From Gemmataceae bacterium (GTDB lineage: Bacteria; Planctomycetota; Planctomycetia; Gemmatales; Gemmataceae), in the NCBI GenBank assembly GCA_901538445.1, contig LR594584.1, positions 4,799,360 through 4,863,359 on the forward strand: a DNA stretch of 64,000 bases, in the 5' to 3' direction. The notes below the pieces were generated by a model. The model had not been told where the DNA came from and ran no database searches. It saw nothing but the letters and a program-made list of their open reading frames with translations. Each line of letters opens with the position of its first letter. The first letter of the stretch is position 1. Positions 44,047-52,395 of this stretch are shown here, in pieces. Position numbers and translations under genes: made by a program.

Positions 44047-46191
44047 TTACTCCTCCTCCGCGTCCCGCACCTTCGCCTTGCTGACGATCTGCTGCTGCAC
44101 TGCCGCGGGCACCATCTCGTAGTGGCTCAGCTCCATCGCGAACGAGCCGGTGCCCTGCGTGAGGCCGCCGAGCTGGGCCGCGTAGCGCGCGACCTCGCCG
44201 AGCGGGGCGCGGGCGTGGATCACGGTGACGTCGCCGGGCAGGCTGTCCTGGTTCTCGACGTGCGCCCGCTTCGTCGGCAGGTCGCCCAGGATCGCCCCGG
44301 TGTACTTCGACGGCACCGTGATCTCCAGCTTCACGATCGGCTCCAGCAGCGCCGGCCGGGCCGCGAGGAACGCCTTCTTGAAGGCGTGCAGCGCCGCCGT
44401 CTTGAACGCCGCCTCCGACGAATCGACGTCGTGGTACTTCCCGAAGTGGACCTCGACGGCGCAGTCCTGCACGCGGTAGCCCGCGAGGACGCCGCGCTCG
44501 AGCATCTCCTTGCACCCCTTCTCGACGGCGGGGATGAAGTTGTTCGGGATCGTGCCGCCGACGATGTGGTCGAGGAACGCGAAGTTCGTCGCGGGGTCGT
44601 AGTGGCAGCTCCGCAGCTTCTCGAACCGGCTCTTGTTCGCGAACTGCGCCTCGCAGTCGGCCTGCGTCTTGATGTCGCGCGACAGCGGGTAGATGCGCAG
44701 GTGGACCTCCGCAAATTGCCCGCGGCCGCCGGTCTGCTTCTTGTGCTTGTGGTCGCCCTCGGCCTGGCCGACGATCGTCTCGCGGTACGGGATCTTCGGC
44801 TCCTTCGTGTTCACCTCGACCCCGAACCGCGCCTTGAGCCGCTCGCGGATGACGTCGAGGTGCAACTGGCTCACGCCGGTGATGACCAGTTCATGGGTCT
44901 GCGCGTCGTGGGTCACCTTCACCGTCGGGTCTTCGGCCGCGAGCTTGTGCAGCCCGGCCGACACCTTCTGCTCGTCGCCGCGGGTCTTCGGCTCGACGGC
45001 GACGCCGAACATCGGGGTCGGGAAGTGCGGGAGCGGGAGCTTCGGGGCGTGGTTCGTGAACGCGATCGTGTCGCCGATCTCCAGCCCCTCGACCTTGGCG
45101 ATCGCGACGATGTCGCCCGGCCCGGCCTCGCTCACCTGCGCCGTGGCCTTGCCCTGCGCTTCGAGCAGGTGCCCGACCCGCAGCGTCTGCCCGTTACGGA
45201 GGTTCACGACGTTGTGGTTGTGCTGGAGCTTCCCGGCGATGACGCGGACGAAGCTCAGGTGCCCGACGAACTTGTCGTTCACCACCTTGAACACCTGGCC
45301 GACGAACTCCTCCTGCTCGGTCGGCTCCAACTGGTGCGTGCTGCCGTTCGCGCCGACCGTCAGCCCTTCGAGCCGCTTGCGGGAGAAGCTCGGCGAGAGC
45401 CCGTACCGGCTGAGCGCGTCGAGCAACTCGCGGACGCCCTTGTCCTTCTTCGCCGACAGGCAGAAGATCGGGACGAGCGTGCCGGCCGCCATCGCCCGGG
45501 AGATGTCCGCTTCGAGTTCCGCAACGGTCACCTTGCCCTCGGTGAGGTACTTCTCGAGCAGCGGCTCGTCCGACTCGATCACCGCCTCGACGAGCTGGCT
45601 GCGGGCCTTCGCGACGTCGACCGGGCACGTCGGCGGGACGTGCTGCCGCGGGTCGAGCAGGCAGTACACCTCGCGCATCCCGGGGCCGGTGCGGTCCGGC
45701 GCGTTGAACAGCACGCAGCACTTCCCGAGCGCCGCCTGGATGCCCTCGACCAGCGACGGCAGGTCCACGTTCTCGGCGTCAAGCTTGTTGACGACGATGG
45801 CCCGCGACAGCCCGAGCGCGCCGGCCTCCTGGAACATCTTGCGGGTGTTCGCCTCGACCCCGTTGACGGCCGACACGACGACCACCGCCGTCTCGACGGC
45901 CGCGAGCGCCTCCAGCGCCGCGCCGATGAAGTCCGGCGAGCCCGGGGCGTCGAGGATGTTCAGGTGCTTGCCGTCGTGGTCGGCGTGCAGGACGTGCGTG
46001 TCGATCGAGAAGTGGTGCCGGTGCTCTTCCTCGTCGGAGTCGGCGACGCTGGTGCCGTCGTCCACCGACCCCATGCGGTCCACCGCGTGGGCCTCGAACA
46101 GCAGGGCATCGGCCAGGCTGGTCTTGCCCGCGGCGCGGTGCCCGACGAGTGCAATGTCCCGGACGTTCTCCACGAGATGCTTGACGGCCAT
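44047..46191 (-). CDS. Elongation factor G paralogue (FusA2-like)
   Basis: A 714-residue GTPase with all five EF-G domains. G1 is GHRAAGKTS (17-25), G3 is LDAPGSPDF (80-83 DAPG) and G4 is NKLD (134-137). Domain IV carries HKKQTGGRGQFAEVHLRIYP. The G1 loop and the Ser at position 84, where canonical EF-G has the catalytic His of DTPGH, place it with EF-G-like paralogues rather than the housekeeping factor. The switch I RGIT motif is also absent, so GTP hydrolysis may be slow or differently triggered. It lies downstream of hisA on the same strand. ATG at 46189-46191. Confidence 0.9.
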   Translation of the reverse strand: MAVKHLVENVRDIALVGHRAAGKTSLADALLFEAHAVDRMGSVDDGTSVADSDEEEHRHHFSIDTHVLHADHDGKHLNILDAPGSPDFIGAALEALAAVETAVVVVSAVNGVEANTRKMFQEAGALGLSRAIVVNKLDAENVDLPSLVEGIQAALGKCCVLFNAPDRTGPGMREVYCLLDPRQHVPPTCPVDVAKARSQLVEAVIESDEPLLEKYLTEGKVTVAELEADISRAMAAGTLVPIFCLSAKKDKGVRELLDALSRYGLSPSFSRKRLEGLTVGANGSTHQLEPTEQEEFVGQVFKVVNDKFVGHLSFVRVIAGKLQHNHNVVNLRNGQTLRVGHLLEAQGKATAQVSEAGPGDIVAIAKVEGLEIGDTIAFTNHAPKLPLPHFPTPMFGVAVEPKTRGDEQKVSAGLHKLAAEDPTVKVTHDAQTHELVITGVSQLHLDVIRERLKARFGVEVNTKEPKIPYRETIVGQAEGDHKHKKQTGGRGQFAEVHLRIYPLSRDIKTQADCEAQFANKSRFEKLRSCHYDPATNFAFLDHIVGGTIPNNFIPAVEKGCKEMLERGVLAGYRVQDCAVEVHFGKYHDVDSSEAAFKTAALHAFKKAFLAARPALLEPIVKLEITVPSKYTGAILGDLPTKRAHVENQDSLPGDVTVIHARAPLGEVARYAAQLGGLTQGTGSFAMELSHYEMVPAAVQQQIVSKAKVRDAEEE

Positions 46192-46298
46192 TGGTGAGCC
46201 TCCATCGGGGAAATGACGGCCCGGAGGGGACCAAATCCCGCGGAGAGGTGGCTCGGCGGCGTGCGCTCGGGCCGCCGAACGGCGGCCCGGACGGCGCG

Positions 46299-47042
46299 TC
46301 AGAGGAGTCGCCTGTCGGGTCTGGTCACAGACCGAGTCAGGGCCAACGCTTCTGTCAGATCGATCGCGCTCTCGTAGAGAGCGCGGCCGATGATGCACCC
46401 GGGGGTGCCGGCCTCGGCGAGCCGCTTGACGTGGTCCAGGGAACAGACGCCGCCGCTGGCGATCAGGGGCGTGGGCACGGCCGCCTGCATCTCGGCGAGC
46501 GCCGCGAAGTTCGGCCCCTGCATCATCCCGTCGGTGGCGATGTCGGTGTACACGACCGCCGCGAGCGGCGCGTCCGACACTTGCGTGGCGAGGTCCACGG
46601 CCTTCACCCGCGAGACTTCGAGCCAGCCCTCCGTGGCGACGTACCCGTCCTTCGCGTCCACCCCCAGAACGATCCGGTTCGGGAACCGGGTCGCGGTGGC
46701 CCGCACCCACTCCGGGGCCTGGAGCGCGCGGGTGCCGAGGACCGCCCAGCGCACGCCCCAGTCGAACACGGCGGCGAGGTCCGCGTCGGTGCGGATGCCC
46801 CCGCCGAGCTGCACCGGCACCCCGGCGGACTCGACGATCTTGCGGATCACGGTTCCGTTGACGGGCCGACCGGCCTTCGCGCCGTCGAGGTCGACGACGT
46901 GGACCCGGTCGGCACCCAGCTCGACCCAGCGCCTGGCGACCGCGGCGGGGTCGTCGGAGAAGACGGTTTCCCGCGAGTAGTCCCCCTGCCGGAGCCGCAC
47001 GCAGCGGCCGTTGAGCAGGTCGATGGCGGGGTAGATGAACAT
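46299..47042 (-). CDS. hisA: Phosphoribosylformimino-5-aminoimidazole carboxamide ribotide isomerase
   Basis: A 247-residue TIM barrel catalysing the ProFAR to PRFAR Amadori rearrangement in histidine synthesis. FIYPAIDLLNGRCVRL contains catalytic D8. VPVQLGGGIRT and LIASGGVCSLDH are the two phosphate-binding loops, and VVYTDIATDGMMQGPN holds the second catalytic Asp. Length is normal. The other his genes are absent from the window, so the pathway is dispersed. The ATG at 47040-47042 matches the short family N-terminus. A nested pair of palindromic elements lies upstream (47126-47334). Confidence 0.96.
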   Translation of the reverse strand: MFIYPAIDLLNGRCVRLRQGDYSRETVFSDDPAAVARRWVELGADRVHVVDLDGAKAGRPVNGTVIRKIVESAGVPVQLGGGIRTDADLAAVFDWGVRWAVLGTRALQAPEWVRATATRFPNRIVLGVDAKDGYVATEGWLEVSRVKAVDLATQVSDAPLAAVVYTDIATDGMMQGPNFAALAEMQAAVPTPLIASGGVCSLDHVKRLAEAGTPGCIIGRALYESAIDLTEALALTRSVTRPDRRLL

Positions 47043-47125
47043 GGCGGTTCCCTGAAACAGCGGTATTTTGCCCCGCCGCGCAGGGAAAGGCAAGGGGCCG
47101 CCGGGGAATGGGAGACCGCGGATCG

Positions 47126-47334
47126 GGCGAGCGGGGGACGTGATCCCGAATCGCGTGGATCAGTTGTCTCCGGTGGGGCGGGCATTCTTGCCTGCCTCCA
47201 ACCGCCTGGGGAGGCAGGCAAGAATGCCCGCCCCACCGAGACAGAAGACAGAAACGAATCCACGAGATTCGGTATGAGTCCCCCGGTCGAACCGCGATCC
47301 TCGTTCACCGGGGGACTCACGTCCCCCGCTCGCC
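47126..47334. repeat. GGCGAGCGGGGGACG palindrome split by a mobile element
   Basis: The left arm 47126-47143 plus 47278-47286 pairs with the 27-bp right arm 47308-47334. It is the same palindrome as the intact copy at 29133-29208. Here it is interrupted between GACGTGA and GTCCCCC by 47144-47277. Confidence 0.92.
47144..47274. mobile_element. Short palindromic mobile element, copy 2 (131 bp)
   Basis: Starts TCCCGAATCGCGTGG and ends ACGAGATTCGGTA, flanked by TGA at 47141-47143 and 47275-47277. Compared with copy 1 at 39146, the terminal stem reads CCGAAT/ATTCGG instead of CCGGAT/ATCCGG, a compensated change. The core hairpin GGGGCGGGCATTC pairs with GAATGCCCGCCCC. Non-coding. Confidence 0.85.
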
Positions 47335-47360
47335 AGGACTGACCGGCCGAGCCGCACACG

Positions 47361-48203
47361 TCACGGAAGTGTCAGCGCCACGTCCGCGGTCGCGCCGCGG
47401 GTCAGCTCGATTGCGGCGGTGCGCTCGAGCGGCGGCTTGTAGGTCATGCGGGTGATCATCGTGCTGTCCGGGTCGCGCTCGAACCGGGCGGCCTCCCAGT
47501 TCGGGTGCCACGCCACGACCGTCACCGGCCCGGCCGGCACCCGGTCCAGCGTGAACCGGCCCTCGGCGTTCGTCACCGCGAAGTACGGGTGGTCGGCCAC
47601 GAACAGGTTCGCCCGCATCCAGTACAGCCCGGCCCCGCTCGACAGCTCCACGCGCCCCGGGGCGGCGAGCGCGCGGGTCACGGGCTTGCCGGGTTCCGGG
47701 AGCGCCAGACTGAAGAAGGCGTCGCCGCGGCCGCGGAGGACGTGGTACACCGGCTCGACCGAGGATGCGGTGACCGCGTCGCCCTGGCGCACGAACCCGA
47801 CCCGGCGGCGGCGCTCGCCCTGGACGACCGTGATCGACTGGTTCCCGATCTCGACGGCCGCGGGCGGGTGGTCCCACGGCCGCGCCTTTGCCGGGTCGAT
47901 CCCCCGGAGCCACACGACCGCCCCGGCGACGCCCTTCGACGCCTCGTTGACCCGCGGGGCGTGCGGGTTCTTCGCCATCTGGTAAGCGTAGGTGCCGTCG
48001 GGCTTCGGCCGGTGGTTCGGGAAGTCGCCGACCGCCGGGACCGGGCCGGTCCAGGTCACGCGCCCGGTCACGGTGCCGCACGCCGCGGGGTCGAACGCCG
48101 TGCCGATGGCCGGGGGCGGGGCCGCCGGCGCGGGCGGGGGTGCGGCGTCCGACTCGCACCCCACGAGGAGCAGCGGCAGCAGCGGCAGCAGGCGTGTACG
48201 CAC
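47361..48203 (-). CDS. Lipoprotein with carboxypeptidase-regulatory-like C-terminal domain
   Basis: A 280-residue protein with a lipoprotein signal: TRLLPLLPLLLVGC, where Cys15 would be lipidated, followed by a Pro/Ala-rich spacer. The core shows VTGRVTWTGPVPAVGDFPNHRPK and a blue-copper-like beta region. Near the end, YFAVTNAEGRFTLDRVPAGPVTVVAWHPNWE is the typical turn pattern of carboxypeptidase-regulatory-like beta sandwiches. Planctomycetes have many such surface proteins; the ligand is unknown. The GTG at 48201-48203 was chosen because the signal peptide starts there; the open frame upstream reads into repeat-like Arg-rich sequence. Confidence 0.75.
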   Translation of the reverse strand: MRTRLLPLLPLLLVGCESDAAPPPAPAAPPPAIGTAFDPAACGTVTGRVTWTGPVPAVGDFPNHRPKPDGTYAYQMAKNPHAPRVNEASKGVAGAVVWLRGIDPAKARPWDHPPAAVEIGNQSITVVQGERRRRVGFVRQGDAVTASSVEPVYHVLRGRGDAFFSLALPEPGKPVTRALAAPGRVELSSGAGLYWMRANLFVADHPYFAVTNAEGRFTLDRVPAGPVTVVAWHPNWEAARFERDPDSTMITRMTYKPPLERTAAIELTRGATADVALTLP

Positions 48204-48331
48204 CGGGGCACCCTCGGACGCGGGCGGGGACGAACCGGAGTCATACGCTGCCGGAACCGCGCCTGTAAACCGCAGTTTCGCGCCGCGGCCGCGGCGGTGT
48301 ACACTGACGCACACCCCCACCGGAGTCCGCC

Positions 48332-48676
48332 GTGAAGCCGCTCGTCGCCGACGTGAACGCGATCCCGCCCGTGCGGTGCCCGTGCGGGTGGGCGCGGCGG
48401 GCGTTCGCCGGCGCGCCCGGCGCGCCCGCGAGCGTCCACCGCACCGAGATCCTCGCCGACGCCCGGACGCACTACCACAAGGTGCAGACCGAGACGTACT
48501 ACGTGCTCGAGTGCGAGCCGGGGGCCGCGATCGAACTCGACGGCGAGACGGTGCCGGTGGCGGTCGGCACCGCGGTCATGATCCCGCCCGGCGTGCGGCA
48601 CCGTGCGGTCGGCAGGATGACGATCCTGAACGTCGTCGTGCCGCCGTTCGACGAGGCCGACGAGTGGTTCGACTGA
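48332..48676 (+). CDS. Small cupin-domain protein
   Basis: A 114-residue single cupin barrel. Motif 1 is HYHKVQTETYYVLECEPGAAIELDGE, with two His and a Glu for metal binding. Motif 2 is GTAVMIPPGVRHRAV, with Pro-Pro-Gly and His. It may bind a metal ion and a small sugar or organic acid, or act as an isomerase. CPCGWARRAF near the N-terminus adds two Cys of unclear role. The start is GTG at 48332-48334. It is divergent from the lipoprotein gene with 128 bases between them, which should contain both promoters. Confidence 0.8.
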   Translation: MKPLVADVNAIPPVRCPCGWARRAFAGAPGAPASVHRTEILADARTHYHKVQTETYYVLECEPGAAIELDGETVPVAVGTAVMIPPGVRHRAVGRMTILNVVVPPFDEADEWFD

Positions 48677-48732
48677 GCCTCGGCGGGTGTCGGGCTGTGT
48701 CGAAATCTTGTCGAGATCCGCGTGAAGTGGTT

Positions 48733-48811
48733 GGCGGGCCGCCCCCCGTGGCGGCCCCTACCGGACCGATTGCGTTTGGTTTGTAGGGGCCGCCCCCCGT
48801 GGCGGCCCGCC
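48733..48811. repeat. Palindromic repeat GGCGGGCCGCCCCCCGTGGC
   Basis: Two 29-nt halves (48733-48761 and 48783-48811) have inverted outer ends (GGCGGGCC with GGCCCGCC, and CCCCTAC with GTAGGGG). The inner GCCGCC-CCCCGT-GGCGGC hairpin has the same orientation in both halves, so the loop sequence CCCCGT is a direct repeat. Confidence 0.85.
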
Positions 48812-48902
48812 AGCCGCGTCGGATTTCGGCACAGCCCGGGTGCCGGGAAGGATGTGAGCGGCCTCCGCGCGTGGTCGCCTGAGTTCATTCGGAGGGCTAC
48901 TC

Positions 48903-49163
48903 ATGCCGACAACTGATTCGCTCCTTCCGCTTGAAGAACTCGCCGCACGCGGCGGGGAAGTGTACGAGCGACTCGTACGCCCGGTCCTCGGGCCGGACGA
49001 CGACGGCAAGTTCATCGCGATCGACGTGCGGACCGGCGACCACGAGATGGACCCGGACGACTACACCGCCGTCGCACGCCTCCGGGCGCGGCACCCCGGA
49101 GCCGACATCTGGCTGGTGCGGGCCGGCTCCCCGACGACGTACCGCATGGGAGTCGCACAATGA
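48903..49163 (+). CDS. Small conserved-looking hypothetical protein, 86 residues
   Basis: An acidic 86-residue protein: LPLEELAARGGEVYERLVRPVL, then DDGKFIAIDVRTGDHEMDPDDYTAVARLRARHPGADIWLVRAG. I recall this type of protein next to clan AA aspartic proteases in cyanobacteria and planctomycetes, as here. Its stop overlaps by four bases (ATGA) the original start of the aspartic protease gene at 49160. GGAGGG lies upstream of the ATG. Function unknown; it might be an antitoxin-like or accessory partner, but nothing in the sequence proves this. Confidence 0.72.
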   Translation: MPTTDSLLPLEELAARGGEVYERLVRPVLGPDDDGKFIAIDVRTGDHEMDPDDYTAVARLRARHPGADIWLVRAGSPTTYRMGVAQ

Positions 49164-49529
49164 TTTCCGGCGTCGTGAACGCCCGTCATGAAGCCGTGGT
49201 TCGCCTGCGTGCGGGGCTCAATCGGCCCCGGGGCGGACATCGACGTGATTGTCGATTCGGGATGCACGTCCTCCCTCGTGCTGCCCCAGGCGACCGTGGC
49301 GAGCCTGGGTCTTGCGCGGCAGTCGGGCGGGACGGCCGTCCTCGCCGACGGATCGGTTCGGCAGTTCGACATCTCCGCGGCCGAGGTGGACTGGGACGGG
49401 TCGTGGCGGCCCGTGTTGGTCTCGGAGGTGGGGAATGAACCACCGCTCGGGACGCGGCTCCTGGCCGGTCACTTACTGCTGATCGAGGTGGTGCCCGGCG
49501 GCCCCGTCGAGATCACACCGTTGCCCTGA
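49160..49529 (+). pseudogene. Clan AA (retropepsin-like) aspartic protease, frameshifted near the 5' end
   Basis: The original start overlaps the preceding gene as ATGA and reads MISGVVNARHEAVVRLRAG before leaving frame. The rest of the family protein continues in the +1 frame: IDVIVDSGCTSSLVLPQATVASLGL, with DSG as the catalytic motif, to LLAGHLLLIEVVPGG and a stop at 49529. The family usually reads RLRVRG here, so loss of two bases from a GTGTG run around 49208-49213 would explain the shift. An ATG at 49188 in the second frame could still give a 113-residue protein lacking the first strand. A sequencing error is also possible. Confidence 0.65.
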
Positions 49530-49610
49530 GCCGTTGAGCCTCACGCGATCCGCGCGAGGCACATCCCGTCGAACAACTGGGTGCGGCGTGAGCCGCCCGG
49601 AACCGCCGGC

Positions 49611-50003
49611 TCACGCCGGCCGGTCGCCCGTCTGGGTTTCGCCCGCGCGCTGTTCCAGCACGTCGAGGATCAGCGGGTGGCGGCCGAGCGGCTCGGCGAG
49701 CACGAACCGCACCGCCGGGAACCGCGCCGCGAGCCGGTCGCGGGCGGCGGTCAGGTCCTCGGCGACGTGCTTCCCGGGCGAGAGGAAGTACGGCAGCAAG
49801 ATCACCTCGGTCGCGCCCGCCTCGACGCACAGCCCCCCGCCGCCCTCGATGTCCGGCTCGGCGAGTTCCAGGTACGACACCTGGACCCGCGGGTAGCGGC
49901 CGCGGGCCCTGAGCGAATCGGCGACGTGGCACAGGTCGGCGTTCGCCTCCGGGCGGCGGCTCCCGTGCGCGATCAGCAGCAGTGCGGTGGTGCGTGGGGT
50001 CAT
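49611..50003 (-). CDS. CbiX-type sirohydrochlorin chelatase-like protein
   Basis: A 130-residue small chelatase-fold protein. LLLIAHGSRRPEANADL contains the metal-binding His near the N-terminus. A second His lies in LLPYFLSPGKHVAEDL, and VRFVLAEPLGRHPLILDVLEQR follows. Single-domain CbiX-S proteins insert Co or Fe into sirohydrochlorin for cobalamin or siroheme; some relatives do not. No tetrapyrrole gene is nearby. The ATG at 50001-50003 matches the family start. It is divergent from the response regulator, with a palindromic repeat between. Confidence 0.85.
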   Translation of the reverse strand: MTPRTTALLLIAHGSRRPEANADLCHVADSLRARGRYPRVQVSYLELAEPDIEGGGGLCVEAGATEVILLPYFLSPGKHVAEDLTAARDRLAARFPAVRFVLAEPLGRHPLILDVLEQRAGETQTGDRPA

Positions 50004-50045
50004 ACCGACAGTGTAGACGCCGCGCGGCCCCCGCCGCCTCCCCAA

Positions 50046-50149
50046 CCGGGGCGTTGCCCCGGGCTGAGGTTGTCGCAGGCCTTCAACCTGCAAGGACCGC
50101 TTGTGACCCCGAAGGGGTTGGACAATCACAGCTCGGGGCAACGCCCCGG
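50046..50149. repeat. Palindromic repeat, CCCGGGGCGTTGCCCCGGG family
   Basis: CCGGGGCGTTGCCCCG at 50046-50061 pairs perfectly with 50134-50149, enclosing an ACCCCGAAGGGGT hairpin. It lies in the divergent region between the chelatase and response-regulator genes, so any promoters share space with it. Confidence 0.88.
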
Positions 50150-50221
50150 GGTGAGGCGCGTGCGGTTCTTCACACCGCCGACACGCGGCCCCGCCGCCCG
50201 CGGTGCGTATCATATGCCGGC

Positions 50222-51433
50222 ATGAGCGAAACCGTTCTCATCGTGGACGACGAGGAGTCCGTCCGCCGCACGTTCCAGGAGTGGCTCGCGTCGTCGGGCC
50301 TGGGCGTCGCCGTGTTCGCCGCGGCCGACGCCGAGAGCGCCCTGCGGGTCGCCAGCGAGCGGCCCATCGACCTCGCCATCCTCGACTGGAACCTCGGGTC
50401 CGGCAGCGACGGGCTGCGGCTCCTCGAGGACATCGTCGAGTTCCAGCCGGACGTCGTCGCCATCCTCGTCACCGGGTTCGCCGGGATCGCCACGCCGCTC
50501 CAGGCGCTCCGCATGGGGGTCCGCGACTACCTCGACAAGAACGCCGACCTGAACCGCGAGACGTTCCTGAGGTCGGTGCGGACCCAGCTCGACCGCATCC
50601 GCCCGGCCCGCCACGCCCGCGCCCTGAACCGCGCCGCGACCGAGTTCCGCGCCGCCGTCCAGAACGTGCTCCCGCTGGTCCGCACGGCCGCCGCGTTCAA
50701 CGACCCGGTGCCGCTCCCGGAGGCCGTGCGGGCGCTGCTGCGGTTCCTCATCCGCGCCACCGGCGCGACCGACGGCGCGCTGATCGTGCGACACCTGGGA
50801 GCCGACGGCGCCGAGGCCCTCGCGGCGTACAATCCGGCGGGCGAGGCGCACCCGGCGGTCGGGGTCGCGTTCTCGCGGTCGCTGGCGGCGAGCGTGGTCA
50901 GCCACCAGGAGCCGATGCTGGTGAGCGGGCCGGAGGTGCTCGCCGACGGCGCGGTCGAACTGGCGGCCTTCGAGATCGGGCGGGCGTCGATTCTCGCCGC
51001 CCCGCTGCCGGTCGGCGGCGGCACCTCGGTCGTCCTGGAGTTGTTCGACAAGCCGGCCCCCGGGTTCGCGCCGGCCGACCGCTCGCTCGTGGGGGCCGCG
51101 ACGGAAATCGGGGCCGACCTGCTCCGGCACGCGCTCGCGGAGCGGCAGACGAGCCGATTACTCTTCGACGCCGTCGATGCGGCGCTCGCGGCGTCGGCCG
51201 GCGTGTCCGGAGCGGTGCCCTCAGCGGCCGACCTGCTCCCGGCCGCGATGGAGCAGCTCCGGGCCGGGCTCACGGCGGACGCGAACGCGGTCGCCGACCC
51301 CGAGACGACGCTGCGGCTGGTCGAGGCCGTCCGGGCGCTGGCGGTGCGGCACGGCCCGGTCGCGGTCGAGCACTGCGTGCGGATGGTCACCGACCTGCGG
51401 AAGCTCCTCGACGGAATTACGGGCGTCGCGTGA
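50222..51433 (+). CDS. Response regulator with GAF-like output domain
   Basis: A 403-residue cytosolic protein. Residues 1-125 are a CheY-type receiver: acidic pair D9-D10, phospho-Asp D55 in LAILDWNLGS and Lys106 in YLDKN. Residues about 165-330 look like a GAF domain (ATGATDGALIVRHLG, SRSLAASVVSHQEPMLVSGPEVL, FEIGRASILAAPLPVGGGTSVVLELFDKP). A helical tail follows. There is no DNA-binding domain, so output is probably by protein interaction. The subtilase gene starts 48 bases downstream, which suggests the regulator controls or partners it. Confidence 0.85.
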   Translation: MSETVLIVDDEESVRRTFQEWLASSGLGVAVFAAADAESALRVASERPIDLAILDWNLGSGSDGLRLLEDIVEFQPDVVAILVTGFAGIATPLQALRMGVRDYLDKNADLNRETFLRSVRTQLDRIRPARHARALNRAATEFRAAVQNVLPLVRTAAAFNDPVPLPEAVRALLRFLIRATGATDGALIVRHLGADGAEALAAYNPAGEAHPAVGVAFSRSLAASVVSHQEPMLVSGPEVLADGAVELAAFEIGRASILAAPLPVGGGTSVVLELFDKPAPGFAPADRSLVGAATEIGADLLRHALAERQTSRLLFDAVDAALAASAGVSGAVPSAADLLPAAMEQLRAGLTADANAVADPETTLRLVEAVRALAVRHGPVAVEHCVRMVTDLRKLLDGITGVA

Positions 51434-51481
51434 CGCGACGGGCCCCCGCGGTCGCGGCGAACGTGGACTGGACTCCCCCCA

Positions 51482-52300
51482 ATGACCGAGCCGACGGTGT
51501 TCGACGAACTGTTCGCCAAGCTCACCCCGGACCGCATCCTGAGCGACCCGCGCGCCACCGGCGCGGGGGTCACCGTCGCCGTCATCGACTCGGGCGTCGA
51601 GCGGTCGGTCCTCGAGGCGAAGTTCGCCGCCGCGGCCGCGCCGCTCCTCCCGATCGAGGGGGCGGTGTTCGCCCCGACCGGCCCGCCGGCCGCGTACACC
51701 GGGCACCAGTCGAGCCCGCACGGCACCACCGTCGCCGACATCATCCTGACGCTCGCGCCCGGGGCGAAACTGTACTCGGCCGACGTGTTCGGCCCGACCG
51801 GGAGCTGCGAGGTGGAGACCGTCATCGCGGCGCTGCGGCACGCGATCGACGTGTGGAAGGTGAAGGTGGTGAACCTGTCGCTCGGGGTGCCCGAGCACAA
51901 GCTGCAACAGCTCCCGCGGCGGCAGCAACTGCTCCGGGCGATCGAGGAGGCGTACTTCCGCGACGTGCTGGTGTTCGCGGCGGCGCACAACGAGCACCCG
52001 ATCACCCGGAGCTTCCCGGCCGCGTTCGCCACGCCGCTCATCTCGGTCGATAAGGGCGTGTTCGCGGACCCGCTCCAGTTCGCGTACCGGCTGCACGACC
52101 ACGTCGAGTTCCAGGCGCACGGCCGGGGCTACCTGGGGCCGTTCGCCCGCGAGCCGGCGACGAGCTGGGCGACCCCGCACCTGGCCGGGATCGCCGCCCG
52201 CGTCCTCTCCCTGAAGCCGGACCTGAAGCCGTTCGAGATCAAGACGATCCTGTACTGGATGTTCCGCAGCCGCCAGGGGCCGGCCCCCGCCGCGCCGTGA
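51482..52300 (+). CDS. S8 subtilisin-like serine peptidase without signal peptide
   Basis: A 272-residue subtilase with a complete triad: D36 in VAVIDSG, H80 in SPHGTTVADI and S228 in ATSWATPHLAG. The oxyanion Asn is N170 in AAHNE. There is no signal peptide or propeptide, so it is probably cytosolic or delivered by another route. Unusual changes are Trp for Met after the catalytic Ser, and GHQSSPHGT where secreted subtilases have GHGTHVAG. Cytosolic subtilases near regulators sometimes act in signalling or defence. The upstream response regulator supports regulated proteolysis, but this is inference. Confidence 0.88.
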   Translation: MTEPTVFDELFAKLTPDRILSDPRATGAGVTVAVIDSGVERSVLEAKFAAAAAPLLPIEGAVFAPTGPPAAYTGHQSSPHGTTVADIILTLAPGAKLYSADVFGPTGSCEVETVIAALRHAIDVWKVKVVNLSLGVPEHKLQQLPRRQQLLRAIEEAYFRDVLVFAAAHNEHPITRSFPAAFATPLISVDKGVFADPLQFAYRLHDHVEFQAHGRGYLGPFAREPATSWATPHLAGIAARVLSLKPDLKPFEIKTILYWMFRSRQGPAPAAP

Positions 52301-52395
52301 CGCCGCTCGCTCCGCCGGCACCGGGTTTGCATCAACCTTCGTGCCGCGAGTGGGGCCGGCAACCCGTCGGTTGTTCGCGGCAGAGGAGCCTCTCC

